A stretch of DNA of 54,928 nt from Lentilactobacillus kefiri (GCF_007989105.1 NZ_BJVK01000014.1:1-54928); one strand, 5' to 3'. Positions 1-8,691 are shown, counted from the stretch's first letter. Numbers and translations: made by a program. The notes: generated by a model from the letters alone, not told the origin.

Positions 1-10
1 ATAAATAATA

Positions 11-1303
11 TTAAGCTTGGTGACCGCCAAGCAGACCGGCTCTTTCAATGGCGGTCCCACCTTTAGTCTTGGATGACGCCCGGACTAAAGCTTTGTAACC
101 ATATTTTTTTCGAATAATATCAATGGTGTGTTCCAACTTTTCTCTATCAATGGTGGTTTCGGGATCTTCAAATAAGCTGAAGTGAGTTGTCCGTTTTTGG
201 GAAATTCGATTGCACCTGACGCCAACATTACGGATTGCACTGCCATCCCATTTTGTTTCCAGCAGATAATTGACGGCGTTGGTAATGCTTTGGGTCGAAT
301 CGGTGGGCTCAATATGCATTTGGGCAGAGAAATGGGTTCGACCCTGTTTGTCGATATTGGCCATTCCGATATAAATACTGACGACTTCTGCGACGACATT
401 GTTTTTACGTAGTCGGGTCGCAACTTGATCGGCAATCTCGTCAAGAACGGTTTTGAGATCTACCAATTCGGTATAATCACGCATTAAGACCTGTGAGTTG
501 CCGTAACCTTTATTATCAGACCGGGGAAGATACTTTTTTTCCAGGGTGGAATAGTCGATTCCCCAGGCATGGTAATAAAGCTGTTCACCCATAACGCCAA
601 ACTTTTGCTTTAATTTTTTGATATCGGCGTGGGCCAGTTCTTTGATCGAATAGATGCCCATATAGTTTAGTTTTGCTGCGGTGTGGCCGCCGATCCCCCA
701 CATATCGGCAAGACTTGGAATCTTCCAAATGGTTTCCGGAACGTCTTCGTAATGCCATTCCGCAATCCAAGGAGCTTTTTTCTTGGCAGCATTGTCCAGA
801 GCCAATTTAGCCAAAAGTGGATTTTGACCGATGCCGACAGTAGTGACAATTCCGGTCTCTTTAAACACTTTTGCCTGAATCATTTTGGCAATTTGGACGT
901 TGGAGCCGAATAGCTTGTGACTGTGACTGACGTCGATAAAACTTTCATCGATTGAGTAGGGGAACCAATGCTTATCATCGGTAAACTGTCGATAAATAAG
1001 ATTGATTTTGTAATTAAGCTGAACGTAATCGGCCATGTGGGGCTCGACCATCTCGATGTCCATGTCGTCATTAATTTCAAAGCGCCGAGTGCCGAGCTTG
1101 ACGCCGTAGTTCTGTTTGGTAAAGGGACTGGCAGCCAAAATAAGCCCACCGGCAGATTCTTCACGACTCATAACGGCGATTTTGGCGGAAAGGGGATGCT
1201 CACCGCGTTTAATTGCTTCGGTGGAAGCATAAAAAGACTTGCAGTCAATGCACATCACGTCGTGAACGGGTAAGATTTGTGGATTATCAAGAGGTGTTTT
1301 CAT
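11..1303 (-). CDS. umuC: Y-family translesion DNA polymerase (UmuC/UvrX-like)
   Basis: 430-residue Y-family polymerase that copies past DNA lesions during the SOS response. The catalytic acidic motifs are visible: IDCKSFYAS (D20) near the N-terminus and SIDESFID at residues 117-124 (D119, E120). A helix-hairpin-helix-like stretch follows (MWGIGGHTAAKL), then the little-finger region with the QVLMRDYT block typical of the Gram-positive UvrX/YqjW branch rather than DinB. The length fits that branch. The ATG follows AGGTGATCCTTC. The promoter carries a perfect LexA box inside its spacer, so the gene is almost certainly SOS-induced. It stands alone; the YolD-like gene that often sits beside such polymerases is 29.6 kb away. 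The C-terminus ends 10 bases inside the window. Confidence 0.95.
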   Translation of the reverse strand: MKTPLDNPQILPVHDVMCIDCKSFYASTEAIKRGEHPLSAKIAVMSREESAGGLILAASPFTKQNYGVKLGTRRFEINDDMDIEMVEPHMADYVQLNYKINLIYRQFTDDKHWFPYSIDESFIDVSHSHKLFGSNVQIAKMIQAKVFKETGIVTTVGIGQNPLLAKLALDNAAKKKAPWIAEWHYEDVPETIWKIPSLADMWGIGGHTAAKLNYMGIYSIKELAHADIKKLKQKFGVMGEQLYYHAWGIDYSTLEKKYLPRSDNKGYGNSQVLMRDYTELVDLKTVLDEIADQVATRLRKNNVVAEVVSIYIGMANIDKQGRTHFSAQMHIEPTDSTQSITNAVNYLLETKWDGSAIRNVGVRCNRISQKRTTHFSLFEDPETTIDREKLEHTIDIIRKKYGYKALVRASSKTKGGTAIERAGLLGGHQA

Positions 1304-1337
1304 GAAGGATCACCTGCGATATTTATGGAGTAACTAT

Positions 1338-1366
1338 ATAATACGAACATTTGTTCGGAGTGTCAA
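1338..1366 (-). promoter_or_regulatory. SOS promoter of umuC with perfect LexA (DinR) box
   Basis: Read on the minus strand: -35 TTGACA (1361-1366), a 17-base spacer, -10 TATTAT (1338-1343). The spacer contains CGAACATTTGTTCG or its complement at 1344-1357, a perfect CGAAC-N4-GTTCG LexA/DinR operator. LexA bound here would cover the space between the two promoter elements. Confidence 0.95.
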
Positions 1367-1374
1367 GAAGAAAT

Positions 1375-1567
1375 AGAGTGTGACAAGCAACGGGTGGTGC
1401 GGTGTGTAAGGGAAAGAAAATAGAAATCCCGATTCTGGATTTAAATTTTCTTTTCCTTACACGTTAGCACCAGTTGTGTCAGAGCACGTTTGGAAATAGA
1501 GTGTGACGAGCGCCAGTTGTGTCAGAGCACGTTTGAGAATAGAGTGTGACAAGCAACGGGGGTTGCC
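1375..1567. repeat. Intergenic repeat cluster (AGAGTGTGA...GCACGTTT family, element 1)
   Basis: The left end AGAGTGTGAC occurs three times (about 1375, 1498 and 1541) and the right end GAGCACGTTT twice (ending near 1491 and 1533). The first unit is full length and contains a long stem, GTGTAAGG-AAAGAAAA pairing with TTTTCTTTTCCTTACAC. The second unit is short, only about 37 bases with no central stem. The third is a left end only. The same ends occur at 25391, 27102 and 33752. No coding content is seen. This cluster plus the umuC promoter and the next terminator account for the gene-free stretch 1304-1707. Confidence 0.8.
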
Positions 1568-1584
1568 AACAAATCTTTGACCAC

Positions 1585-1630
1585 AAAAAAAGCACCACCC
1601 CAGAGTTTTCCGCCTCCAGGAGTGGCACTT
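1585..1630 (-). terminator. Rho-independent terminator of the hydratase gene
   Basis: Arms near 1591-1601 (AGCACCACCCC) and 1619-1630 (GGAGTGGCACTT) pair with two G-U type mismatches. A run of seven T follows on the minus strand. Confidence 0.8.
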
Positions 1631-1707
1631 CAATTTCATTTTTATCAATTATCATTCATCTGATCAATGTTTCCGAAAATAATGGGTTTCCAATTTAAAT
1701 GGGTAAA

Positions 1708-2520
1708 TTAATCACCTGCAACTTTCAGGAATACGGCGCCGAGGCCTTTATCAAAAGTGGCTTTCCAGTTACCGTTGCTGAGAGATTCCGGCAGTAGGAA
1801 AGTGCCGCTTGAAACGCGTTGGCCTGCTTGAAGCGGCATGCCTTGTGATTCAAGCCTTTCGACCAGCCAGTGAAGTGATTTTAAGGGGTTACCCAACACT
1901 TCTGATGAAGCGCCATCTTTTAGTTTCTTACCATCACGGAATAGTTCACATTTAACTTTTGATAAATCATCAACGTTGTCAAACAGCAGGTCGGCGTCTT
2001 TTTCATCACCGTACACGACATAGCCACCAACAGCGGCATCCGACATGACCATATATTTTGACAGGCTTGGGAACCAATCGCTGAAACGTGAATCGGGAAC
2101 CTCAACTGCTGGGGCAACTTTTGTCTTATGCATCAGATCTTCCAGGGAGTCTTTACTGCTTAAATCTTCCTTGGCCGTGAAAAGCATTTCGACTTCTGCC
2201 AGGGGTTCCATTAATTCACCACGATGAAGGGTCACCGGTGATTGGAGAAAATGACTCTTTACCTGAGCGCCATATAGTGGCGAATCAGAATCAAACATAT
2301 CTTGAGTCTGCTTGCTGGTAAGAGAAACTTTATATCCACCAACATCTTCCTGTTTAAGATCGGTTAACCGCCGTTGAACCCGGTAAGCAGACTGCTCATC
2401 TTTGACGACACCATCAAAATCGGATTCCTTTAGTGGTTTATGAGTTTCGTATGCGTTAAATAATTTACTTGCCAATTCATTTTCTTTAGTTGTTAAATCC
2501 ATCGTTACTTGTTCATCCAT
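1708..2520 (-). CDS. 2-keto-4-pentenoate hydratase / fumarylacetoacetate hydrolase-family protein
   Basis: 270 residues resembling the MhpD-type hydratase/decarboxylase branch of the FAH superfamily: an N-terminal helical part (YRVQRRLTDLK, GGYKVSLTS), the acidic metal-site region EPLAEVEMLF, then VAPAVEVPDSRF and a C-terminal LHWLVERL...GQRVSSGTFLLP block. Such enzymes hydrate or cleave 2-oxo acids; the substrate here is unknown. I chose ATG 2520 because GGAGG lies eight bases upstream; a TTG at 2535 has no such site. The start overlaps the stop of the small ORF upstream by eight bases, suggesting coupling. The unit lies behind a T-box leader, so expression should respond to an uncharged tRNA, which is unusual for this family. 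Confidence 0.8.
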   Translation of the reverse strand: MDEQVTMDLTTKENELASKLFNAYETHKPLKESDFDGVVKDEQSAYRVQRRLTDLKQEDVGGYKVSLTSKQTQDMFDSDSPLYGAQVKSHFLQSPVTLHRGELMEPLAEVEMLFTAKEDLSSKDSLEDLMHKTKVAPAVEVPDSRFSDWFPSLSKYMVMSDAAVGGYVVYGDEKDADLLFDNVDDLSKVKCELFRDGKKLKDGASSEVLGNPLKSLHWLVERLESQGMPLQAGQRVSSGTFLLPESLSNGNWKATFDKGLGAVFLKVAGD

Positions 2521-2707
2521 AAGCGATTCCTCCAAATATTTTATTTAGGATCCCCGCCGTTATGTACGGTGAGGACCAATCTGTGACGTGAAATAAACTA
2601 TGTGTTGTTATGCCGATAGTACCGAGTTGATTAAAACTATGTGTTGAATCATGCAAAATCTGAATCTGACCAGGATTGTCATTGGAGCTGCTAATCACCG
2701 ATTCCAT
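2513..2707 (-). CDS. Small ORF (64 codons) between T-box and hydratase, doubtful
   Basis: First ATG after the T-box terminator, preceded by GGTGGTGAGGAC at good distance. Its TGA lies inside the start of the next gene. The protein is rich in Ser, Thr and His and resembles nothing I recognise; it has no signal peptide or clear membrane helix. The DNA contains AACACATAGTTT twice in direct orientation, and GGTGAGGAC over the ribosome site has its exact complement GTCCTCACC about 120 bases downstream. It may be a leader or coupling ORF, or the decayed remnant of the gene originally controlled by the T-box. Real translation is uncertain. Confidence 0.3.
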   Translation of the reverse strand: MESVISSSNDNPGQIQILHDSTHSFNQLGTIGITTHSLFHVTDWSSPYITAGILNKIFGGIAYG

Positions 2708-2744
2708 AAGTCCTCACCACCTTAAAATGTTAATTAAATTCAAA

Positions 2745-3015
2745 TAAAAAAGCGCCCTTCCAACTACCCACAAATGGATAGTTAAAAGGACGCTCATGCG
2801 CGGTACCACCTTAATTTGTAATTCTATTACTAGAATTACCTCACACGTACAGCTTTCGCGATACGCTGACACAATAATGGGTGCACCCAATGTAATCTAC
2901 TCAATCTTTGATCACATAGCTCGGAGATGATAATCGTCTAATGTTGCAAATTGCTTCACACCAACCAGCAACTCTCTTATTGCAAGCACAAGATGACTTT
3001 TCTCTTCATCGCATT
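2745..3015 (-). promoter_or_regulatory. T-box riboswitch leader
   Basis: On the minus strand the order is Stem I (GCGATGAAGAG, AGAGAG bulge, distal loop GGTTGGTGTGA, then TCATCTCCGAGC), the conserved T-box AAGGTGGTACCGCG at 2799-2812, and a terminator stem (AGCGTCC / GGGCGCT, 2751-2794) with a T run. This is a complete transcription-attenuation T-box that senses an uncharged tRNA. I could not fix the specifier codon with confidence; triplets in the expected stretch ATTAGACGATT include GAC (Asp) and ATT (Ile). The controlled genes are the small ORF and the hydratase, not a synthetase or transporter. Confidence 0.92.
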
Positions 3016-3041
3016 TTAATTTGAATTTAATGATTGTCATT

Positions 3042-3070
3042 AAATTACACCCTGTTGTTTAAATTGTCAA
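3042..3070 (-). promoter_or_regulatory. Promoter of the T-box transcript
   Basis: Minus strand: -35 TTGACA (3065-3070), 17-base spacer, -10 TAATTT (3042-3047) preceded by TG. Confidence 0.65.
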
Positions 3071-3086
3071 CAGAAATTTTAAAATA

Positions 3087-3653
3087 TTATTCTTTGTATG
3101 GATTTTCTCGAATGACTCTTGCTGGACTACCGGCAATAATCAGGTTGTCTCCAAATGATTTGGTGACTGTTGAATTGGCACCGACAATCACGTTGTTGCC
3201 AAGGGTTACGCCGGGAAGAATCACCGATCCCCCGCCAACCCAGACATCATTACCCAACGTTACCGGCTTGCCCATTCCGACAAAGTTTGCCCGCTTCTTG
3301 GGATCAAGGGGATGATAGGCGGCGTAAATTTGAACGTGGGGCGCCAACATGCAGTGATTACCGATCGTTACCGGTGCAATATCCAAGATGACGTTATCAT
3401 AGTTGCAGATAAAATTGTCACCAACGTGAATATTGTAGCCAAAGTCACAGCGAAAGTTGGGCTGAACCCATGGATCTTTACCCACGGAGCCAAATAATTT
3501 ACGGACCAGGGCATCCTTTTCCGCACTGGCAGTATCATCAAGCTCGTTCATCATTTTGCATAAACGACGGGCCTTGGTTTCGTCACTTGTTAATTCGGGG
3601 TCCATTACCAAATATGGATCACCGGCTAAAAATTTTTCTTTTTCAGTTGCCAT
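3087..3653 (-). CDS. maa: Maltose/galactoside O-acetyltransferase-type acyltransferase
   Basis: 188 residues. An N-terminal Mac domain (ATEKEKFLAGDPY) is followed by a left-handed beta-helix of hexapeptide repeats, with YNIHVGDNFICNYDN, IGNHCMLAPHVQIYAAYHPLD (the catalytic-His region) and GNDVWVGGGSVILPGV. The family transfers acetyl from acetyl-CoA to sugars in the cytoplasm. ATG 3653 is preferred over the upstream ATG 3665 because AAGGATGG then sits at proper distance and the N-terminus matches family members. It is monocistronic between the T-box unit and a divergent ACT-PFL operon. Confidence 0.9.
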   Translation of the reverse strand: MATEKEKFLAGDPYLVMDPELTSDETKARRLCKMMNELDDTASAEKDALVRKLFGSVGKDPWVQPNFRCDFGYNIHVGDNFICNYDNVILDIAPVTIGNHCMLAPHVQIYAAYHPLDPKKRANFVGMGKPVTLGNDVWVGGGSVILPGVTLGNNVIVGANSTVTKSFGDNLIIAGSPARVIRENPYKE

Positions 3654-3837
3654 ATGAATATCCATCCTTTATTGTAAATTAACTCATATTATATCATTAT
3701 TGGTCATTGCAAATGATTGAATCCGGCTACTTGTTGAGATAAAGAATAATTGAAATTGCTGATACCGGCAATTTCGGGTATGATAAGTGAAATATAGTTA
3801 AAGAAAATGACTCTCAGAACGTGAAAGGACGCAAACA

Positions 3838-4107
3838 ATGAAAGCAGTTATTACAGTTATCGGACACGATCAAATCGGAATTGTCGCCAAGGTTTCACAA
3901 CGGCTGGCAACTTTGAAAGTAAACATCACGGACATTTCGCAAACACTGATGCACGGCGACTTTACGATGATGCTGATGGGCGAATGGGATACTGACGATG
4001 TGAAGTTTGACGTCGTTAAACAGGGATTGTTGGATCTGGCCAAAGAAACCGGTCTGTCAATCAATATTCAACGTCAGGAATTATTTGATGCGATTCAAAA
4101 GCTGTAG
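3838..4107 (+). CDS. ACT domain protein (UPF0237 family)
   Basis: 89 residues forming a single ACT domain (MKAVITVIGHDQIGIVAKVSQ at the start, then LKVNITDISQTLMHGDFTMML). This fold binds small ligands such as amino acids and usually regulates. GGACGCAAACA precedes the ATG. Twelve bases separate it from the next gene, which has its own AGGAGG. The pairing of this ACT protein with a PFL/UPF0210 protein is conserved in many Firmicutes, but the shared function is not known to me. Confidence 0.93.
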   Translation: MKAVITVIGHDQIGIVAKVSQRLATLKVNITDISQTLMHGDFTMMLMGEWDTDDVKFDVVKQGLLDLAKETGLSINIQRQELFDAIQKL

Positions 4108-4119
4108 GAGGTCGTCAAA

Positions 4120-5463
4120 ATGGAAACCAAACAAATTTTAGATACCATTCAGATGATTTCTGAAGAAAAGCTGGATATTCGAACAATTACCATGGGAATT
4201 TCACTTTTCGACTGTATTGATAGTGATGGGGAAAAGGCTCGTCAAAAAATTTATGATAAATTGACAACCAGTGCCAAAGATCTGGTTCGGGTAGCCGACC
4301 AAATTGAATCCGAGTATGGCATTCCAATTGTCAATAAGCGAATCTCTGTTACCCCAATTTCAATGATTGCCGCAGCCTGTCATGATGACAATTACGTTGC
4401 CTATGCTCAGACCATGGAAAAAGCTGCTGAAGTCCTTGGAGTTGACCTCATTGGTGGCTTTTCCGCGTTGGTCCAAAAGGGCTACCAATCCGGTGACCAC
4501 AAGTTGATTGAATCATTACCCGAAGCGCTTAGTGAAACCAAACGGGTTTGCGGGTCGGTCAACGTTGGCTCAACTTGTGCCGGGATTAACATGGATGCCG
4601 TCAAACAGATGGGTCAAGTTGTCAAAGAACTGTCTGAGATTGATCCGGTCAGTTGTATGAGCTTAGTGGTTTTTGCCAATGCGGTGGAAGATAATCCATT
4701 TATGGCTGGTGCGTTTCATGGCGTGGGCGAAGCTGACAAAGTTATTAACGTTGGAATTAGTGGCCCCGGAGTTGTTAAGCGGGCACTTGAGCAGGTCAAG
4801 GGTCAACCGATTGACACAGTTTCCGAAACAATTAAAAAGACGGCGTTTAAAGTGACCAGAATGGGCCAGTTCGTTGGCAACGTCGCCGCTAAAGCTTTGA
4901 ATGTGCCCTTTGGAATTGTTGATCTTTCGTTGGCACCAACACCAAGTCAAGGTGATTCGGTAGCGGAAATTCTGGAAGAAATTGGTCTGCAAAGTGTTGG
5001 TGCTCCCGGTACGACTGCAGCTCTGGCACTTTTGAATGATGCCGTTAAAAAGGGTGGAGTTATGGCTTGCGAACACGTTGGTGGATTGTCCGGCGCATTT
5101 ATCCCGGTTTCTGAAGACAGTGGGATGATTAAGGCTGTTGAACACGGCAATTTGAACTTGGAAAAGTTGGAAGCCATGACAGCAGTTTGCTCCGTTGGCT
5201 TGGATATGGTTGCCGTTCGAGGTGACACACCAGCAGAAACCATCAGTGGAATGATTGCCGATGAAGCAGCCATTGGTGTGATTAACAACAAGACAACGGC
5301 GGTCCGGGTTATTCCGGCTAAAGGTAAAAAAGTTGGCGAACAAATCGACTTTGGCGGTATCTTTGGGTCTGCTCCGGTGATGCCGGTCAATACAAACAGT
5401 CCTGCCAAATTCGTTTCTCGAGGTGGAAGGATTCCAGCGCCAATCCATTCATTTAAAAATTAA
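4120..5463 (+). CDS. PFL family protein (UPF0210 / DUF711)
   Basis: 447 residues, matching the usual length of the UPF0210 family, which is structurally related to glycyl-radical (pyruvate formate-lyase-like) barrels but lacks proven activity. Recognisable stretches are [52 protein letters not shown] and [22 protein letters not shown]. It is cytoplasmic. It is translated from AGGAGG twelve bases behind the ACT gene, so the two form one operon that ends in a strong terminator. A long open frame on the opposite strand is a shadow produced by codon bias. Confidence 0.93.
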   Translation: METKQILDTIQMISEEKLDIRTITMGISLFDCIDSDGEKARQKIYDKLTTSAKDLVRVADQIESEYGIPIVNKRISVTPISMIAAACHDDNYVAYAQTMEKAAEVLGVDLIGGFSALVQKGYQSGDHKLIESLPEALSETKRVCGSVNVGSTCAGINMDAVKQMGQVVKELSEIDPVSCMSLVVFANAVEDNPFMAGAFHGVGEADKVINVGISGPGVVKRALEQVKGQPIDTVSETIKKTAFKVTRMGQFVGNVAAKALNVPFGIVDLSLAPTPSQGDSVAEILEEIGLQSVGAPGTTAALALLNDAVKKGGVMACEHVGGLSGAFIPVSEDSGMIKAVEHGNLNLEKLEAMTAVCSVGLDMVAVRGDTPAETISGMIADEAAIGVINNKTTAVRVIPAKGKKVGEQIDFGGIFGSAPVMPVNTNSPAKFVSRGGRIPAPIHSFKN

Positions 5464-5494
5464 ATTGACGATTAACACTTGTTAAGACGATACT

Positions 5495-5548
5495 AAAAAA
5501 AGGCGGTGATCCAAATCCTGATTGTGGATTTGAATAACTGTCCTTTTT
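5495..5548. terminator. Bidirectional terminator between PFL and GNAT genes
   Basis: Stem arms AAAAAGG...CCAAATCC and GGATTTG...CCTTTTT, with A/T runs on both sides, between convergent genes. Confidence 0.8.
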
Positions 5549-5611
5549 CGTTGGGAATCGTTAGATGACAAGCAGAAACGATACTGCGCAATCCAACTTT
5601 GTTAAATCATT

Positions 5612-6040
5612 CTATAAATCTTTTTCAACCACCACACAAGGCACTCCGTCTTCATAAAACACGTCGGATGTGATCTGATATCCCAGGCGCTTATAAAAGT
5701 TAACGGCAGTCATTTCACTGTGAATTAAGGAGTGGGTAAAGCCCATCTTCTTCGCTTTATCCTCCAACGCACTGACGACCTTGCGGCCATACCCGTGTCC
5801 TCGAAATTGTTTTAAAGTTGCGACTCGGCCCACTTTTAAGGTGTGGTCATCATAGGTTTCAAAACGACAAGTTGCAGCCGGCACTTTGCCGTCAAAAAGA
5901 ACTGCATAAACCATGTTATCTGAATCTTTGTCGTCAAATTCATCCGTAAAAGCAATTCCTCGTTCCAATACAAAGACTGACATTCGGATGTAAGCGGCGG
6001 CTGCCCGAGCGGGTTTGGAACTTTCCACAATTAATTTCAT
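5612..6040 (-). CDS. GNAT family N-acetyltransferase
   Basis: 142 residues. The acetyl-CoA site is visible as VGRVATLKQFRGHGYGRKVVSALED (Q/RxxGxG/A), followed by the C-terminal INFYKRLGY-like block (TAVNFYKRLGYQITSDVF) and EDGVPCVVVEKDL, close to the ElaA/YjcF-type small acetyltransferases. Substrate unknown. AGGAGAAGATA precedes ATG 6040. It is monocistronic and convergent with the PFL operon. Confidence 0.9.
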   Translation of the reverse strand: MKLIVESSKPARAAAAYIRMSVFVLERGIAFTDEFDDKDSDNMVYAVLFDGKVPAATCRFETYDDHTLKVGRVATLKQFRGHGYGRKVVSALEDKAKKMGFTHSLIHSEMTAVNFYKRLGYQITSDVFYEDGVPCVVVEKDL

Positions 6041-6253
6041 TATCTTCTCCTGTTAAAATAATCACTAAATTCGCTTAATAACTCTTAATTAATTATCAAA
6101 TTAATGGTACCATAAAAGCCTATGATTCTTAATTATGAGAAAAAGCTGAAGATTTAGTTAAGTCTCTGTAAGTTGAACGCTTTTGCTAGATTGAATGGTG
6201 AAAAGTTCGTAAAATATGGATGTAGAAAGTTATAAAGGGGGTTGGCATTACCG

Positions 6254-7642
6254 ATGTCACGTAAAGAGAAGTACGCTAAGAAGTCAAAAAAGAGGTTATT
6301 ACCACGGATCTTAATTGGAATCGTGTTAATCTTTTTTGGCGGATTCATTGGCTCACACTTCTATTTTCAAAATCATTTTAAATTTACAAGAATTAATGAC
6401 GTTGATGTTTCCGGCCTGACGGTTGCTCAAGCAACTAAGAAATTAAACACATCGCACATTGATGAAGATGGCAATTATTTAGTCGTTCGGGATTCCAAGA
6501 TTAACGTGAATTCCAAGGATGTTCAGAAATTATTTAAGCACCGTAGTTCAATGAGTGCCATGACTTCCGCAAAATTGAGCGCCAAATCAGATGTTTCAAC
6601 TAAACAGTTGAATTATCGTTTGAAGACTTTGTTACCAAAGTTTGAAAATCGGATTGATCAAATCAATACCGGTCGAAAGCAGACTGTTGATTCAAAGGTC
6701 ATTTTGAAGGATGGTAAGATTGTTGTTAAGCCTGGCCAAAAGGGGAGCACCCTGGATAAAGCCAAAATGGTTCAATCATTTAAGAAACAGGCTCATTCCA
6801 GCTTATTGATTTCCGTTAAGATGAGTAAGGATGCTTACGTCAAGCCAAACAGTTCACAAATTGCCAAGCAAAAGAAACAGTTGGCAAAAGTTTTGGACAA
6901 TACAGTTACACTGAATACGTATAACAAGACTTATAAATTTGTTGCCAAACGTTGGGTTGCCAATGGTTATCCAACTGCCAGCGGTCATTACAAATTTGAT
7001 TCAGCTAAAGTTAAGAAGTGGGTTGCCAACTTCTCCAAGAAAGTGGATACCCTCGGAAAATCAGTTTGGATTACAACTCACCAAGGCAAGAAGGTTCGGG
7101 TCCATGCCGGTGGAACCTATGGATGGAAGGTTAACCAAAAGGCTTTGACTCGAAACATTGTTAAGTATCTTGGCCATTCCAGCTCGGTTACAATGAATTT
7201 GCGTCACTATGCAGTTGGTACCGGTTATGGTATTAAAGGATCCGGTAAGACTTATGTGGCTGTCGATTTACAACGGCTTCATGAGTATGTTTACAAGAAT
7301 GGTAAGCTGATGGCTAATATTCCGATTATGTCCGGAACTATAACCGGCGGCAATCGAACTCCTCAAGGCGCCTTTTACATTATGTATAAGCAGCGTCATG
7401 CAACATTGAGAGGTAAGAACAGCGATGGTTCGAAGTATGCATCTCCAGTTAGCTACTGGGAGCCTTTGACGAATTCAGGGGTTGGGATGCATGATTCTCC
7501 ATGGCAGCCTGCTTCGGTTTATGGAAACCCTAGCGCTCGGTCACAGTACCATTCACATGGATGCTTAAATAACCCACCTTCAAGAATGGATGAGGTTTGG
7601 AAGAACACTCATACATTGGAACCAGTATTTATTTATTACTAA
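6254..7642 (+). CDS. L,D-transpeptidase (YkuD) with peptidoglycan-binding domain
   Basis: 462 residues. A basic N-terminus (RKEKYAKKSKKR) is followed by one membrane segment (residues about 18-38), then two PG_binding_4-like extracellular repeats and a C-terminal YkuD domain with the motif HSHGCLNNP; the catalytic Cys is about residue 437 and the conserved His lies in GVGMHDSPW. It should cross-link peptidoglycan or attach proteins at the cell wall. I start at ATG 6254; a TTG at 6242 abuts the AAAGGGGG ribosome site and is unusable. Single gene with its own terminator. Confidence 0.93.
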   Translation: MSRKEKYAKKSKKRLLPRILIGIVLIFFGGFIGSHFYFQNHFKFTRINDVDVSGLTVAQATKKLNTSHIDEDGNYLVVRDSKINVNSKDVQKLFKHRSSMSAMTSAKLSAKSDVSTKQLNYRLKTLLPKFENRIDQINTGRKQTVDSKVILKDGKIVVKPGQKGSTLDKAKMVQSFKKQAHSSLLISVKMSKDAYVKPNSSQIAKQKKQLAKVLDNTVTLNTYNKTYKFVAKRWVANGYPTASGHYKFDSAKVKKWVANFSKKVDTLGKSVWITTHQGKKVRVHAGGTYGWKVNQKALTRNIVKYLGHSSSVTMNLRHYAVGTGYGIKGSGKTYVAVDLQRLHEYVYKNGKLMANIPIMSGTITGGNRTPQGAFYIMYKQRHATLRGKNSDGSKYASPVSYWEPLTNSGVGMHDSPWQPASVYGNPSARSQYHSHGCLNNPPSRMDEVWKNTHTLEPVFIYY

Positions 7643-7662
7643 AATTAAAGACGTTTGAATAT

Positions 7663-7705
7663 AAAGCCGACTGTTTGCGATTTCCAGTAAACGGCCGGCT
7701 TTTTT
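7663..7705 (+). terminator. Terminator of the L,D-transpeptidase gene
   Basis: Stem AAAGCCG-CTGTTTG / AAACGGCCGGCTTT followed by a T run. Confidence 0.85.
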
Positions 7706-7754
7706 GACGGTTATGGTAAGATAAAGGCACTTATCCAAAATGAGGTGAATCGTT

Positions 7755-8285
7755 GTGCATATCTATAAACAAATTGATTTTATGAATAATCGGAATTTGG
7801 TTTACGCTTTAAATGTAGCTGCCGTTATTGCCTTCATAATCTTTCTGTGGCTGTTTGGAGCAATTGCCGGGTCAGTTACCTTCAACTTTGATAAGACCTA
7901 CTTTATTTGGCTTATCGTGGCCTTATTAGTGGTCTTCACTGTCCATGAGGTGATTCATGGATTCTTATATAAGTTGTTCGACCATCATGCGAAGATTAAG
8001 ATTGGCTTCAAAAACGGGATTGTGTATGTTAATAGTCCAAAATCGTTGTATACCAAACGACAATTTGCCTGGATTGCTGCGACCCCATTTGTGGCGCTTT
8101 CATTAATTCTGATTGCAATGTACCTGATAAATTGGCTTCCGGGAGACCTCTTTTTGGGGATTGCTGCCTTGCAGGGTGCCGGAAGTGTTGCTGATTTTTA
8201 TGTGTTGTATCGCGTCATTACCGCGCCGAAGTACTATTACGTTAGCGATACTGAAAATGGTATTAATATTTATTCTCAAAACTGA
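7755..8285 (+). CDS. DUF3267 membrane protein with HExxH motif (putative metalloprotease)
   Basis: 176 residues with four likely membrane helices (residues about 15-35, 50-70, 95-120, 130-150). Between helices 2 and 3 lies VHEVIHGFLY, an HExxH zinc-protease motif, as in the DUF3267/YhfT-like and site-2-protease-like membrane families. A catalytic role is inferred. The start is GTG 7755, seven bases after GAGGTG. The gene stands alone between two terminators. Confidence 0.85.
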   Translation: MHIYKQIDFMNNRNLVYALNVAAVIAFIIFLWLFGAIAGSVTFNFDKTYFIWLIVALLVVFTVHEVIHGFLYKLFDHHAKIKIGFKNGIVYVNSPKSLYTKRQFAWIAATPFVALSLILIAMYLINWLPGDLFLGIAALQGAGSVADFYVLYRVITAPKYYYVSDTENGINIYSQN

Positions 8286-8295
8286 GTATAGTGGA

Positions 8296-8345
8296 CAAAA
8301 ATAAGGATGAAGGCATTGATCATTGCCCTCATCCTTTATTTTATT
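8296..8345. terminator. Bidirectional terminator
   Basis: AAAATAAGGATGA...GGCA / TTGCC-TCATCCTT with A and T runs on either side, between convergent genes. Confidence 0.85.
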
Positions 8346-8350
8346 TTGAA

Positions 8351-8677
8351 TTAGTCACTCACTAATATTTTGATTCCCAGGTACAGATTATAAATAAATA
8401 TCCCTAAATCGACCAAAGCAACCAGGCCGATTAGTGCAATAAACAAGAATCCGGTATATTCGGCCTGTTTTGAGACCATTCCCATGACACCAACAACTAA
8501 TAGTGTCAAAAGTGTCAGAACAACCGGAATCAGGTGCAGGACGAAGGCCTGTCGGGCAGTATCATGCATATCATCGTCATTATGATCGGTAACCAGCCAA
8601 ACAATGAACGGGAAGATGAATGGTGCAAACATGATTGAGAGATATGAGAGTGCGTTAACAATTTTATTTTTTGACAT
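8351..8677 (-). CDS. DUF4870 (Tic20-like) small membrane protein
   Basis: 108 residues with three to four helices (residues about 8-30, 45-70, 78-104). The sequence LSYLSIMFAPFIFPFIVWL followed by HDTARQAFVLHL is the typical DUF4870 layout (helix, charged loop with a conserved HxxQA-like stretch, helix pair). Function unknown. It lies 14 bases downstream of the secreted-protein gene at 8692-9159 in the same direction and is probably cotranscribed. Confidence 0.88.
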   Translation of the reverse strand: MSKNKIVNALSYLSIMFAPFIFPFIVWLVTDHNDDDMHDTARQAFVLHLIPVVLTLLTLLVVGVMGMVSKQAEYTGFLFIALIGLVALVDLGIFIYNLYLGIKILVSD

Positions 8678-8691
8678 AAGTGCCCCTTGAA

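Noticed and set aside
4663-5448. 261-codon open frame opposite the PFL gene
   Set aside because: No ribosome site, unnatural composition, and fully inside the well-supported PFL/UPF0210 gene on the other strand.
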